Part shown: piece after piece, positions 33,309 through 41,770 of the stretch | How the letters are laid out: the number at the start of each line of letters is the position of its first letter | Position numbering within the stretch: position 1 is the stretch's first letter | NCBI GenBank assembly: GCA_017430085.1 | Contig: JAFRNR010000001.1 | Location: 64,001-127,878, forward strand | Direction: 5' to 3' | Length of the DNA: 63,878 nucleotides | Source of the DNA: Lachnospiraceae bacterium | Lineage (GTDB): Bacteria > Bacillota > Clostridia > Lachnospirales > Lachnospiraceae | Program-made: the position numbers and the translations under genes | Notes under the pieces: model-generated | What the model was told of the DNA's origin: nothing | Databases searched by the model: none | The model's input: only the letters and a program-made list of their open reading frames with translations

Positions 33309-34331
33309 ATGACAGCTGCAGCAAAAGAACAAGCAGAAGTATTTGTTCAGGAGATAGATAAAAGTTTTGAAGAGATGCCCTGCTTCAGCCAGAAAAAACT
33401 CCGACTTACCTTTGAATATAACGGGGTTGCTCCCACGCGGATCCCGATCATTTTGCTGAAAGGTAAATCCGCCAGACCGCGGATGTGGATTCAGGCTGTT
33501 GTTCATGGTGACGAGTATGACGGCGCCATAAGCTGCCTGCGGCTTGCGGAACGGCTGGATCTTCATGATTTGAACGGTGCTCTTATCCTGGTCCCCGTGA
33601 TGAATCCTTCGGCGTTTTTTGCTTATCAGCACGGAAGTCCCTATGATGACAACGTGAATTTGAACAGAGTCTTCGGGGAAAATGACAATCACAGCTACAG
33701 CTGGGAATATGGAAGATTCCTATTTACTATCATTGCCGCCGAGGCAGATTTCCATATCGACCTGCACGGAGCCAGCAAGCTGAACACGATAGCTCGGTAT
33801 ACGGGCACTGCCAATATGGGAAATGCCTGTGATAAAACTGCTTATGACATCGCCAGACGGACAGGTTGCGATTATATCCTTTTGGATAATAATACCCAGT
33901 CGGGGAATAATAGAGGCCGTCTAAATACTGCATTATCCATGCGAGGGATCCCGGGGATTGTTTTTGAGAACGGCGGAGGGCTGTCCTGGACTGAGGAAGC
34001 TGCTGAAAACCACATTGCTTCCGTGATGCAGGTCTTGTTTGAAGCAGGATATATCAGTCAGGGCGAACACTGGCCGGAAAGCGGCGAAACGTTTGATGCA
34101 GACGACTATATTTATTTTGAAAGAGATGGATTGCTGATTGATTATGTCCCGATCGGGACATGGGTCAAAAAAGGCGACGTTGTTTTACGCATGATGAATG
34201 TGGAGACAATGGAAATAGAGGAAATTCTCGCCACCAAAAACGACTGTTTCATTTTCTGCATTCACAATGCTGCCGTGTGTAAAAAAGGCAATATAGCATA
34301 TTGTCTGGCCAGAAAGACGGAGGGACTGTGA
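33309..34331 (+). CDS. AstE/aspartoacylase-like zinc deacylase, paralogue 1
   Basis: 340 residues of the succinylglutamate desuccinylase/aspartoacylase family (M14-like). H66 and E69 in HGDE and H153 in DLHG bind zinc; E220 in VFENGGG is the likely catalytic base; NLNR (117-120) supplies substrate-binding residues. Family members remove acyl groups from N-acyl amino acids. A C-terminal beta domain (about 250-335) is present. AAGGAGG lies 7 nt before the ATG. The stop overlaps the next start (TGATG). It follows the importer, which suggests it processes the imported substrate. Confidence 0.86.
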   Translation: MTAAAKEQAEVFVQEIDKSFEEMPCFSQKKLRLTFEYNGVAPTRIPIILLKGKSARPRMWIQAVVHGDEYDGAISCLRLAERLDLHDLNGALILVPVMNPSAFFAYQHGSPYDDNVNLNRVFGENDNHSYSWEYGRFLFTIIAAEADFHIDLHGASKLNTIARYTGTANMGNACDKTAYDIARRTGCDYILLDNNTQSGNNRGRLNTALSMRGIPGIVFENGGGLSWTEEAAENHIASVMQVLFEAGYISQGEHWPESGETFDADDYIYFERDGLLIDYVPIGTWVKKGDVVLRMMNVETMEIEEILATKNDCFIFCIHNAAVCKKGNIAYCLARKTEGL

Positions 34332-35356
34332 TGTTAACAGGGAAGGAACAGGGTAAAAAGTACACAGAACAAATTTTTTTTGAACTGCAGGCTATGCCGG
34401 TTGAAAGCCGCAGGATTATCCGGTTGACATTTGAATATCCCGGGGTAAAACCTACAACGATTCCCTGTTGTTTGCTGAAAGGGGACAGTGCCTCCCCCAG
34501 GCTCTGGCTGGAAGCACTGATACACGGCGATGAATATGACGGGGCGCTGGCCTGTCTCGATTTCATCAACAATCTGGATCTGCATGACCTTCACGGAACC
34601 GTTCTGGTGTTTCCTGTCATCAATCCAACAGCTTTTTTTGCCTATCAGCATGGAAGTCCGTATGATGGAAATATCAATTTGAACCGTGTTTTTTTTGAAA
34701 ACGATAATACAGGTTACAGCTGGGAATACGGAAGATTTCTTCTTGAACTGGCGGAGAATTTGGCAGATTTCTTTATTGATTATCACGGTGGAAGCAAGCT
34801 GAATGATATCAGCCGCTATTGCATGGTGCCCAATGTGGGAAATGAAGTAGATAGTTATATCAATGATCTGGCTCGGAAATGTGGCCTCCAGTACATTTTC
34901 TGCGACCATAATGATCAAAACGGCAATACAGGAAGACTGATTGTAGCACTGGCGAAAAAAGGGATTCCCGGAATCCTGCTGGAAAACGGCGGCGGGATTG
35001 CCTGGGATAAAGACTGCGTGGAACGACACGTTGAGTCCGTCCGGTATCTGATGGTGGAAACAGGATTTCTGAAGTGCGGAGAACACGCCCCGGAAAGCGG
35101 ATTCTATTTCGAGCCGGAGGATTATGTTTATTGTGAGCACGATGGGCTGTTGCTGTACCATATCCCGCTCGGAAGCAGTATCAATAAAGGGGATGTATGC
35201 TTAAAATATATGGACGTGGAGACAGGAGAAATCTTTGAGGTCACATGTCCAAAAGACGGTTGCTTTGTTTATTGTATCCATACGGCAGCAGTCGTCAGAA
35301 AGGGCAATTTTGCTATGGCATATGCAAAGTATCCGGAAGGGGTAATGACCCCGTAG
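34331..35356 (+). CDS. AstE/aspartoacylase-like zinc deacylase, paralogue 2
   Basis: 341 residues, clearly homologous to the preceding gene along its whole length (shared HGDEYDGA, FFAYQHGSPYD, NLNRVF, GYSWEYGRF-like, ENGGG). H65, E68, H152 and E219 keep the metal and catalytic site. I start it at ATG 34331, inside the preceding stop codon. Two tandem copies point to two related substrates or a heteromer. It is the last gene of the island; no terminator is obvious before the right direct repeat. Confidence 0.86.
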   Translation: MLTGKEQGKKYTEQIFFELQAMPVESRRIIRLTFEYPGVKPTTIPCCLLKGDSASPRLWLEALIHGDEYDGALACLDFINNLDLHDLHGTVLVFPVINPTAFFAYQHGSPYDGNINLNRVFFENDNTGYSWEYGRFLLELAENLADFFIDYHGGSKLNDISRYCMVPNVGNEVDSYINDLARKCGLQYIFCDHNDQNGNTGRLIVALAKKGIPGILLENGGGIAWDKDCVERHVESVRYLMVETGFLKCGEHAPESGFYFEPEDYVYCEHDGLLLYHIPLGSSINKGDVCLKYMDVETGEIFEVTCPKDGCFVYCIHTAAVVRKGNFAMAYAKYPEGVMTP

Positions 35357-35446
35357 ATTCAGCCCACTGATTCAAAAAATATTGTGAGTGTGGTATCGAA
35401 AAGTTAAGCTGTCATATAGGAAAATTCTCTGCTTTCCCGTAGTAAA

Positions 35447-35491
35447 TTGTCACCTTTGTCATCCTTTCCCTTGACACGCGCAGATTTCGTG
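35447..35491 (+). repeat. Right 45-bp direct repeat flanking the island
   Basis: Partner of 21557-21601. This copy is functional DNA: it contains the -35 box (35471-35476) of the thrS T-box promoter and most of its spacer. Confidence 0.9.
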
Positions 35492-35498
35492 CTAAAAT
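35471..35498 (+). promoter_or_regulatory. Promoter of the thrS T-box leader
   Basis: -35 TTGACA (35471-35476), 16-bp spacer, -10 TAAAAT (35493-35498). The -35 box is inside the right direct repeat and the -10 lies just outside it. Confidence 0.8.
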
Positions 35499-35504
35499 AA
35501 CGAT

Positions 35505-35764
35505 AACCCGCAAGGGTTTTAAAGCGTTGATGAGAAGAGTAGGACGGACGTTCCTTCCCCAGAGAGAGAGGCCTTGGCTGGAAGCCTCTTGCAGGAAGCC
35601 GGCCGAAGACCACCTCGGAGCGGCCCCAATCCGGCCCGGGTAACGCCGTTACACGTTAAAAGAAGAGCCCGAAAAGGCCGGAGCCTTTCCGGGAAGCAGG
35701 GTGGAACCGCGGGTTTACTCGTCCCTGGCCGGCATCTTGTGATGCCGCGGGGACGTTTTTGTTT
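35505..35764 (+). ncRNA. Threonine T-box riboswitch (thrS leader)
   Basis: Stem I region contains the GATGAGAAGAGTAG and CAGAGAGAGAGGCC blocks. The likely specifier codon is ACC (Thr) at 35609-35611 in GAAG-ACC-ACCTCGGAG. The conserved T-box AGGGTGGAACCGCGG is at 35698-35712. The terminator CGTCCC...GGCATC / GATGCC...GGGACG followed by a T-run is at 35720-35764. Uncharged tRNA-Thr should stabilise the antiterminator and switch on thrS. The transcription start position is estimated from the -10 box. Confidence 0.93.
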
Positions 35765-35778
35765 AGGAGGAAGAAAGA

Positions 35779-37707
35779 ATGAAGATCACACTGAAGGACG
35801 GCGCTGTACGGGAATATGATCACCCGATGCGGGCTATCGACATCGCGGCGGACATTTCCGAGGGCCTGGCCCGGATGGCCTGCCTGGCGGAGATCAATGG
35901 GGAGAAGAAGGATCTGCGGACCGAGATCGCGGAAGACGCGAAGCTGAATTTCTTCACCGCGAAGGATCCGGAGGGCCTTTCCGCGCTGCGCCACACCGCG
36001 GCCCATGTCATGGCCCAGGCCGTGCTGCGCCTGCATCCGGACGCCAAACTGGCCATCGGCCCGTCGATCGCGGACGGCTTCTATTATGATATCGACTTCA
36101 AGGAGCCGCTGCTTGCGGAAGAACTTCCGAAGATCGAAGAAGAGATGAAGAAGATCATCAAGGAGGACATCCCGCTGGAGCGCTACACCCTGCCGCGGGA
36201 AGAAGCCCTGGCCTGGGCGCACAGCGTCGAGGAGCCGTATAAGGTGGAGCTGATCACGGACCTGCCGAAGGACGCCACCATCAGCTTCTACAAGCAGGGC
36301 GATTTCACGGACCTCTGCGCAGGCCCTCACCTGATGAGCACGAAGGGCGTGGGCAAGGCCTTCAAGATCATGAGCCTGGCCGGCGCGTACTGGCGCGGCA
36401 GCGAAAAGAACAAGATGCTGACCCGTATCTACGCCACGGCTTTCAATAAAAAGGAAGAACTGGAAGAGTACATCCGTCTGCTGGAAGAAGCCAAGAAGCG
36501 CGACCACCGCAAGCTGGGCAAGGAACTGCAGCTGTTCATGAGCGACGAGCTGGTCGGCAAGGGCATGCCCATGTTCCTGCCGAAGGGCTACACGGTCTGG
36601 CGCATCCTGGAGAACTACATCCGCGACAAGGAACTGGCCCAAGGCTACCAGCACGTGCTGACCCCCTGCGTGGGCACGGTGGACCTGTACAAGACCTCCG
36701 GCCACTGGGATCACTACAAGGACAACATGTTCCCGGCCATGGAAGTGGACGACGAAGTCTACGTGCTCCGGCCGATGAACTGCCCGCACCACATGCGGAT
36801 CTACGCGTCGCAGCCGCATTCCTACCGGAACCTGCCGGTGCGCATCGGCGAGATCGCGCACGACTTCCGCTACGAGGCTTCGGGCAACCTGAAGGGCATT
36901 GAGCGCGGCCGGCATTTCTGCCAGAACGACGCGCACCTGTTCGTGACGCCGGACCAGATCAAGGCGGAATTCTCCAAGGTCGTGGACCTGATCTTCGACA
37001 CCTACAAGGATTTCGGGATCACGAACTACCGCTGCGTGCTGTCCCTGCGCGACCCGGCGGACAAGGAAAAGTATCATGACGATGACCAGATGTGGAACAC
37101 GGCCGAGAACGCGCTGCGCGAAGTGCTGAACGACCTGGGCCTGGACTACACCGAGGAGATCGGCGAGGCCGCCTTCTACGGCCCGAAGCTGGACGTGAAC
37201 GTGAAGCCCGCGGTCGGCGCGGAATACACGCTGTCCACCTGCCAGCTGGACTTCTGCCTGCCGCAGAAATTCCACCTGACCTACATCGACAAGGACAACG
37301 GGGAGCAGACGCCGGTGGTGATCCACCGCGCCATCCTGGGCTCCCTGGACCGCTTCATGGCCTACCTGATCGAGGAGACCATGGGCGCCTTCCCGACCTG
37401 GCTCGCGCCGGTCCAGGTGAAGGTCCTGCCCATCTCCGAGAAGTATCTGGACTACGGCCGGAAAGTGACGGAGCACCTGGCCGCCGCCGGCCTGCGCGTC
37501 GAACTGGACGAGCGCGGCGAGAAGATCGGCTACAAGATCCGCGAAGCCCAGAGCATGAAGATCCCTTACATGCTCATCGTCGGCCAGAAAGAGGAAGAGG
37601 AAGGCACCGTTTCCGTCCGCTCCCGTTCCGAAGGCGACCTGGGCAGCAAGTCTCTGGCGGATTTCACCGCGGATATCCTGCAGGAAGTCGCGAACCGCAG
37701 CCGGTAA
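35779..37707 (+). CDS. thrS: Threonine--tRNA ligase
   Basis: 642 residues, full length. The order is N-terminal TGS domain (1-62), editing domain with HTAAH (about 74-78) and the second metal-binding HxxxC-like GPHL block, class II core (about 240-535) with MNCPHHMRIY, RIGEIAHDFRYE and IHRAILGSLDRFMAY, and the C-terminal anticodon domain starting at APVQVKVLPIS. It charges tRNA-Thr and clears Ser-tRNA-Thr. AGGAGG precedes the ATG. It is controlled by the T-box leader. Confidence 0.97.
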   Translation: MKITLKDGAVREYDHPMRAIDIAADISEGLARMACLAEINGEKKDLRTEIAEDAKLNFFTAKDPEGLSALRHTAAHVMAQAVLRLHPDAKLAIGPSIADGFYYDIDFKEPLLAEELPKIEEEMKKIIKEDIPLERYTLPREEALAWAHSVEEPYKVELITDLPKDATISFYKQGDFTDLCAGPHLMSTKGVGKAFKIMSLAGAYWRGSEKNKMLTRIYATAFNKKEELEEYIRLLEEAKKRDHRKLGKELQLFMSDELVGKGMPMFLPKGYTVWRILENYIRDKELAQGYQHVLTPCVGTVDLYKTSGHWDHYKDNMFPAMEVDDEVYVLRPMNCPHHMRIYASQPHSYRNLPVRIGEIAHDFRYEASGNLKGIERGRHFCQNDAHLFVTPDQIKAEFSKVVDLIFDTYKDFGITNYRCVLSLRDPADKEKYHDDDQMWNTAENALREVLNDLGLDYTEEIGEAAFYGPKLDVNVKPAVGAEYTLSTCQLDFCLPQKFHLTYIDKDNGEQTPVVIHRAILGSLDRFMAYLIEETMGAFPTWLAPVQVKVLPISEKYLDYGRKVTEHLAAAGLRVELDERGEKIGYKIREAQSMKIPYMLIVGQKEEEEGTVSVRSRSEGDLGSKSLADFTADILQEVANRSR

Positions 37708-37717
37708 AATGTCGTAG

Positions 37718-37738
37718 GGGCCGTTGTTTCAACGGCCC
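37718..37738 (-). repeat. Stem-loop repeat family A, copy 4 (inverted)
   Basis: GGGCCGTTG / CAACGGCCC around TTT, preceded by GTAG. This is the reverse complement of the copy at 44287-44307. Located after thrS. Confidence 0.85.
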
Positions 37739-37775
37739 GCAGACGGCTATCGACCGCCCGAATAAGGAGGACCCC

Positions 37776-38408
37776 ATGCCCAAAGTATTGCTTATCAACG
37801 GTTCCCCCCACCCGCACGGCTGCACCTTCGTCGCGCTGGACGAGGTGCGCAGGACGCTGGAGCAGGAGGGGATCGAGACCGAAATGATCCACGTCGGCCA
37901 CCTGGCCGTGCGCGGCTGTACTGCGTGCCGCGGCTGCTGGGAGCAAGACGGCTGCATTTTCACGGACGATCCGGTCAATGAGACCGCACGGAAATTCGAG
38001 GAGGCGGACGGCCTGATCGTGGGCAGCCCGGTCTATTACGCGTCTCCGAACGGGACGCTGATCGCGTTCCTGGACCGGCTGTTCCAGAGCAGTCATTTCT
38101 CCAAACACATGAAGGTCGGGGCGAGCGTGGTGAGCTGCCGGCGCGGCGGCAATACCGCGAGCTTCGACGTGCTGAACAAGTATTTCACGATCAGCGGCAT
38201 GCCGCTGGCCTCCTCCACCTACTGGAACCAGATCCACGGCTGCACGCCGGAAGAGGCGCGCAAGGATCTCGAAGGCCTGCAGGTTATGCGGAACCTGGGC
38301 CGGAACATGGCGTTCCTGATCCGCGCGATCGCCGCGCAGAAGGAAAAAGAGGGCCTGCCCCTTGTGGAACGCAAGGATTTCACCAGCTTTATGGACGTAA
38401 AGGAATAA
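37776..38408 (+). CDS. NADPH-dependent FMN reductase-like flavoprotein
   Basis: 210 residues with a flavodoxin fold. The N-terminal LLINGSPHPHGCT is the FMN phosphate loop, and VGSPVYYASPNG binds the isoalloxazine ring. Four cysteines at 48, 51, 54 and 60 (CTACRGCWEQDGC) resemble the cluster motif of iron-sulfur flavoproteins. It likely reduces quinone, nitro or azo compounds, or passes electrons to a partner. The ATG at 37776 has AAGGAGG upstream; the open frame continues further back into thrS but is a shadow there. trpS follows after 4 nt. Confidence 0.87.
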   Translation: MPKVLLINGSPHPHGCTFVALDEVRRTLEQEGIETEMIHVGHLAVRGCTACRGCWEQDGCIFTDDPVNETARKFEEADGLIVGSPVYYASPNGTLIAFLDRLFQSSHFSKHMKVGASVVSCRRGGNTASFDVLNKYFTISGMPLASSTYWNQIHGCTPEEARKDLEGLQVMRNLGRNMAFLIRAIAAQKEKEGLPLVERKDFTSFMDVKE

Positions 38409-38412
38409 GAAC

Positions 38413-39504
38413 ATGGCTGAGAAAAAGATCATCCTGACCGGAGACCGCCCCACCGGGCGCCTGCACCTGGGCCACTACGTCGGCTCTTTAAAGCGCCGCG
38501 TGGAGATGCAAAATTCCGGCGAATATGACCAGATCAACATCCTGATCGCGGACGATCAGGCCTTGACGGACAACGCGGACAACCCCGGCAAGATCCGGGA
38601 CAACATCATCCAGGTCGTGCTGGACTACCTGGCCGTGGGCATCGACCCGGCCCGCACCACGATCTGCGTCCAGTCCGCCCTGCCCGCCCTGCACGCGCTG
38701 ACGTTCTATTACCTGAACATGGTGACCACCGCGCGTCTGTCGCGCAACCCCACCGTGAAGGCGGAGATCCAGATGCGCGGCTTCGAGGACGAGGGCCTGC
38801 CCGCGGGCTTCTTCACCTACCCGGTGTCGCAGGCGGCGGACATCACGGCGTTCAACGCGACCGTCGTGCCGGTGGGCGAGGACCAGCTGCCCATGATCGA
38901 GCAGACCCGCGAGATCGTGGAGAAGTTCAACCGCATCTACGGCGAGACCCTGGTGATGCCGAAGGCCGTCATCCCGGAAAACGCCGTGCAGCGCCGCCTG
39001 CCCGGCGTGGACGGCAGCGCCAAGATGAGCAAATCCCTGGGGAACGGCATCTACCTTTCCGACACCGCCGCCACCGTGAAGAAACTGGTCAACGGCAAGA
39101 TGTTCACGGACCCGCAGCACCTGCGGATCGAGGACCCGGGCCATCTAGAAGGCAACGTGGTCTTCACTTATCTGGATGCCTTCTCCCGGCCGGAGCATTT
39201 TGCGGAATTCCTGCCGCAGTACACCTGCCTGGACGAGATGAAGGAGCACTACAAGCGGGGCGGTCTGGGCGACGGCACCTGCAAAAAGTTCCTGATCAGC
39301 GTGCTGAATGAGATGATGGACCCCATCCGGACCGAGCGCGCCCGGTGGGAAGCGGATCTGGACACGGTCTACGACATCCTGCGCGAAGGCACCGCCCGGG
39401 CGCGGGCGATCACCGATGAGACGCTGGCGCGCGTGCGCCATGCCATGCGGATCGACTATTTCGAAGACCGCTCCATCCTTGACGAATGGAAAAAACTGTT
39501 ATGA
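38413..39504 (+). CDS. trpS: Tryptophan--tRNA ligase
   Basis: 363 residues, class I. GDRPTGRLHLGHYVGS carries the HIGH-type motif (HLGH) and KMSKS is intact. Length and inserts match the longer bacterial TrpRS form. It sits inside an operon and has no T-box leader, unlike thrS. The next gene starts within its stop codon (ATGA). Confidence 0.96.
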   Translation: MAEKKIILTGDRPTGRLHLGHYVGSLKRRVEMQNSGEYDQINILIADDQALTDNADNPGKIRDNIIQVVLDYLAVGIDPARTTICVQSALPALHALTFYYLNMVTTARLSRNPTVKAEIQMRGFEDEGLPAGFFTYPVSQAADITAFNATVVPVGEDQLPMIEQTREIVEKFNRIYGETLVMPKAVIPENAVQRRLPGVDGSAKMSKSLGNGIYLSDTAATVKKLVNGKMFTDPQHLRIEDPGHLEGNVVFTYLDAFSRPEHFAEFLPQYTCLDEMKEHYKRGGLGDGTCKKFLISVLNEMMDPIRTERARWEADLDTVYDILREGTARARAITDETLARVRHAMRIDYFEDRSILDEWKKLL

Positions 39505-41123
39505 AGATCACATTTTTAGGGGCCGATCATGAAGTGACCGGCTCCCTGACTTATCTGGAGGCCGGCGGCCACCGCATGCTGGTGGACTGCGGGATGGAGC
39601 AGGGCAAGGACATCTTCGTGAATCAGAGCCTGCCTATCGGGGCGGACCAGGTGGACGCGGTCTTCCTGACCCACGCCCACATCGACCACTCCGGCAACCT
39701 GCCGCTGCTGTACAAGCAGGGCTACCGCGGGCCGATCTACGCGACGGAAGCGACGGTCAACCTGTGCCGCATCATGCTGATGGACTGCGCCGCCATCCAG
39801 GAATCCGAAGTGGAGTGGCAGAACCGCAAGAACGACCGCGCCGGCCGCGCGGAAGTGGAGCCGCTCTACACCAAGGAAGACGCGGAAGCCGTGCTGCGCC
39901 AGTTCATCCCGCTGTCCTTCGGCGAGCGGAAACAGGTGCAGGAAAACGTGGAAGTCCGTTTCGGCAATGCGGGGCACCTGCTGGGCGCGTCCCATATTGA
40001 GCTCTGGCTGACTGAGGACGGTGTGACCAGGAAGGTCCTCTTCAGCGGCGACGTGGGCAACACGGACCGCCCGCTGATCTGCGACCCACAGCCCGTGGAA
40101 GAGGCGGATTACGTTGTGCTGGAGTCAACCTACGGTGACCGCCTGCACGAGCCGCACGAGGGACACGAGGCCTACGTGCTGCAGCTCGCCCGCGCCATCG
40201 AACAGGTGCTGGGCCGCGGCGGCAACCTGGTGATCCCGGCGTTCGCGGTGGGCCGCACGCAGGAGATCCTGTATTTCATCCGCCAGATCAAGGAAGAAAA
40301 CATGATCCCGTCGCTGCCGCATTTCAAGGTGGTGCTGGACAGCCCGCTGGCCGTGGAAGCCACCGCGGTGTTCCAGCAGACGCCGCGGGATTATTTCAAC
40401 GAGGACACGCGGGCCCTGCTGGACGAGGGCATCAACCCGATCTTTTTCGACGGCCTGGAACTGTCCGTGTCGTCCGAGGAATCCAAGGCCATCAACCTGG
40501 ATCCGGAACCCAAGGTCATCATCTCCGCCAGCGGCATGTGCGAGGCCGGGCGGATCCGCCATCATCTGAAGCACAACCTGTGGCGGCCGGAATCCGCCGT
40601 GCTCTTCGTGGGCTATCAGACCGAGGGGACCCTGGGCCGCTATCTGCTGGACGGCGCCGACATGGTGAAGCTGTTCGGCGAGGAGATCTCCGTGCAGGCC
40701 GAGCTCCTGACCATGCAGGGCATCAGCGGCCACGCGGACCGCGACGGCCTGGCCGCCTGGCTGAACGGCCTCAACGCGAAGCCCGAGCGTGTCTTCATCA
40801 ACCACGGCGAAGCCTCCGTCTGCGACAGTTTCGCCTGGTACCTGCGCGACCAGTTCGGCTATGACACGGCGGCGCCTTACAGCGGCACCGTGTACGATCT
40901 GCTGACCGGCGAGCCGCTGATCCAGACCGAGGGCATCCCGGTGGAGAAGGGCAAGGAAGAGAAGGCCGGCAAGGCCGCCGAACCGTCCCTGTTCAACTCC
41001 CTGCTGGCGGCCGGCGAACGCCTGCTGACGATGATCGGCGCCATGAAAGACCGCAGCAACAAGGAGATCAAGAAGATGATCTCGGAGATCGACAAGCTGA
41101 TCAACAAGTATACTAAGGAATGA
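39501..41123 (+). CDS. MBL-fold beta-CASP ribonuclease-like protein (YSH1/RNase J-related)
   Basis: 540 residues. The metallo-beta-lactamase motifs are THAHIDHSGN, GHLLGASH and GDVG. The beta-CASP part has GRTQEILY, ASGMCEAGR, GYQTEGTLGR and the SGHAD motif. This is the CPSF/YSH1 group of RNA nucleases, usually acting on RNA 3' or 5' ends. A C-terminal helical tail (about 485-540, rich in Lys/Ile/Glu) is extra. I start at MKITFLGADHEVTGS (39501), overlapping the trpS stop; an ATG five codons upstream is possible. It overlaps queH by 4 nt. Confidence 0.88.
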   Translation: MKITFLGADHEVTGSLTYLEAGGHRMLVDCGMEQGKDIFVNQSLPIGADQVDAVFLTHAHIDHSGNLPLLYKQGYRGPIYATEATVNLCRIMLMDCAAIQESEVEWQNRKNDRAGRAEVEPLYTKEDAEAVLRQFIPLSFGERKQVQENVEVRFGNAGHLLGASHIELWLTEDGVTRKVLFSGDVGNTDRPLICDPQPVEEADYVVLESTYGDRLHEPHEGHEAYVLQLARAIEQVLGRGGNLVIPAFAVGRTQEILYFIRQIKEENMIPSLPHFKVVLDSPLAVEATAVFQQTPRDYFNEDTRALLDEGINPIFFDGLELSVSSEESKAINLDPEPKVIISASGMCEAGRIRHHLKHNLWRPESAVLFVGYQTEGTLGRYLLDGADMVKLFGEEISVQAELLTMQGISGHADRDGLAAWLNGLNAKPERVFINHGEASVCDSFAWYLRDQFGYDTAAPYSGTVYDLLTGEPLIQTEGIPVEKGKEEKAGKAAEPSLFNSLLAAGERLLTMIGAMKDRSNKEIKKMISEIDKLINKYTKE

Positions 41124-41761
41124 AAACCGATTTCGACCGGAACATGCAGGATATCATCGCCGGGCTGGATCCCCAGGATCCGCCCCGGCTTTTATTGCAT
41201 TCCTGCTGCGCGCCGTGCTCCAGCTCCGTACTGGAACAGCTGGCCGGCCCGTTCCGGGTGACGGTTTTGTATTACAACCCCAACATTTATCCGCGGGAGG
41301 AGTACGAATTCCGCAAGGCGGAGCAGAAAGACTTCATCCGCACGTACCCGTTCGCCTGCCCGGTGGATTTCCTGGACTGCGAGTACGAACCGGCGCAGTT
41401 TTACGGGGCGGTGAAAGGCCTCGAACAGGAACCGGAGCGTGGCGGCCGCTGCACGGTCTGCTACCGGCTGCGGCTGGCGCGGACGGCGCGGGAAGCGGCG
41501 GCGGGCGGCTATGATTTCTTCGCCACCACGCTGACCCTGAGCCCGCTGAAGGACGCGGCGCGCCTGAACCGCATCGGCGAAGAAGAGGCGGCGCGTCTGG
41601 CCGCGGAGCACGGCCCTTCCGCCCCCCGCTGGCTCCCCTCGGACTTCAAAAAACGGAACGGATACCTCCGCTCCCTGGAGATCACCCGCGCCTGCGGCAT
41701 GTACCGCCAGAACTACTGCGGCTGCGAATTCTCGCTGCGGGCGGGGAACGGGCCGGCCTGA
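41120..41761 (+). CDS. queH: Epoxyqueuosine reductase QueH
   Basis: 213 residues of the QueH (DUF208) family. Cysteines C29/C30/C33 (HSCCAPC), C111/C114 (CTVC) and C200/C202 (CGC) match the cluster and active-site set. NIYPREEYEFRKAEQ and TLTLSPLKD are family signatures. It reduces epoxyqueuosine to queuosine in the wobble base of GUN-anticodon tRNAs. Overlaps the upstream nuclease gene by 4 nt (ATGA) and precedes the deaminase-like gene by 9 nt. Confidence 0.93.
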   Translation: MKTDFDRNMQDIIAGLDPQDPPRLLLHSCCAPCSSSVLEQLAGPFRVTVLYYNPNIYPREEYEFRKAEQKDFIRTYPFACPVDFLDCEYEPAQFYGAVKGLEQEPERGGRCTVCYRLRLARTAREAAAGGYDFFATTLTLSPLKDAARLNRIGEEEAARLAAEHGPSAPRWLPSDFKKRNGYLRSLEITRACGMYRQNYCGCEFSLRAGNGPA

Positions 41762-41770
41762 GGACAATTT

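Larger units (their letters stand above)
21602..35446. other. Low-G+C metabolic genomic island between direct repeats
   Basis: All genes between the two 45-bp repeats have visibly lower G+C and different codon choice from both flanks. Direct counts: 23 G+C of 60 at 22021-22080, against 42 of 60 at 51061-51120 and 35 of 60 at 36721-36780. Contents are an MtaA/CmuA-like protein, amidohydrolase, cysteine desulfidase, LysR regulator, CapA-like protein, peptide ABC transporter and two AstE-like hydrolases. No recombinase is present. The 187 bp before the first gene hold only promoter-like sequence and T-runs. Confidence 0.8.

Noticed and set aside
21557-35491. Complete integrative element or prophage
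   Set aside because: No integrase, transposase, relaxase or phage gene is present between the direct repeats; only metabolic, transport and regulatory genes.
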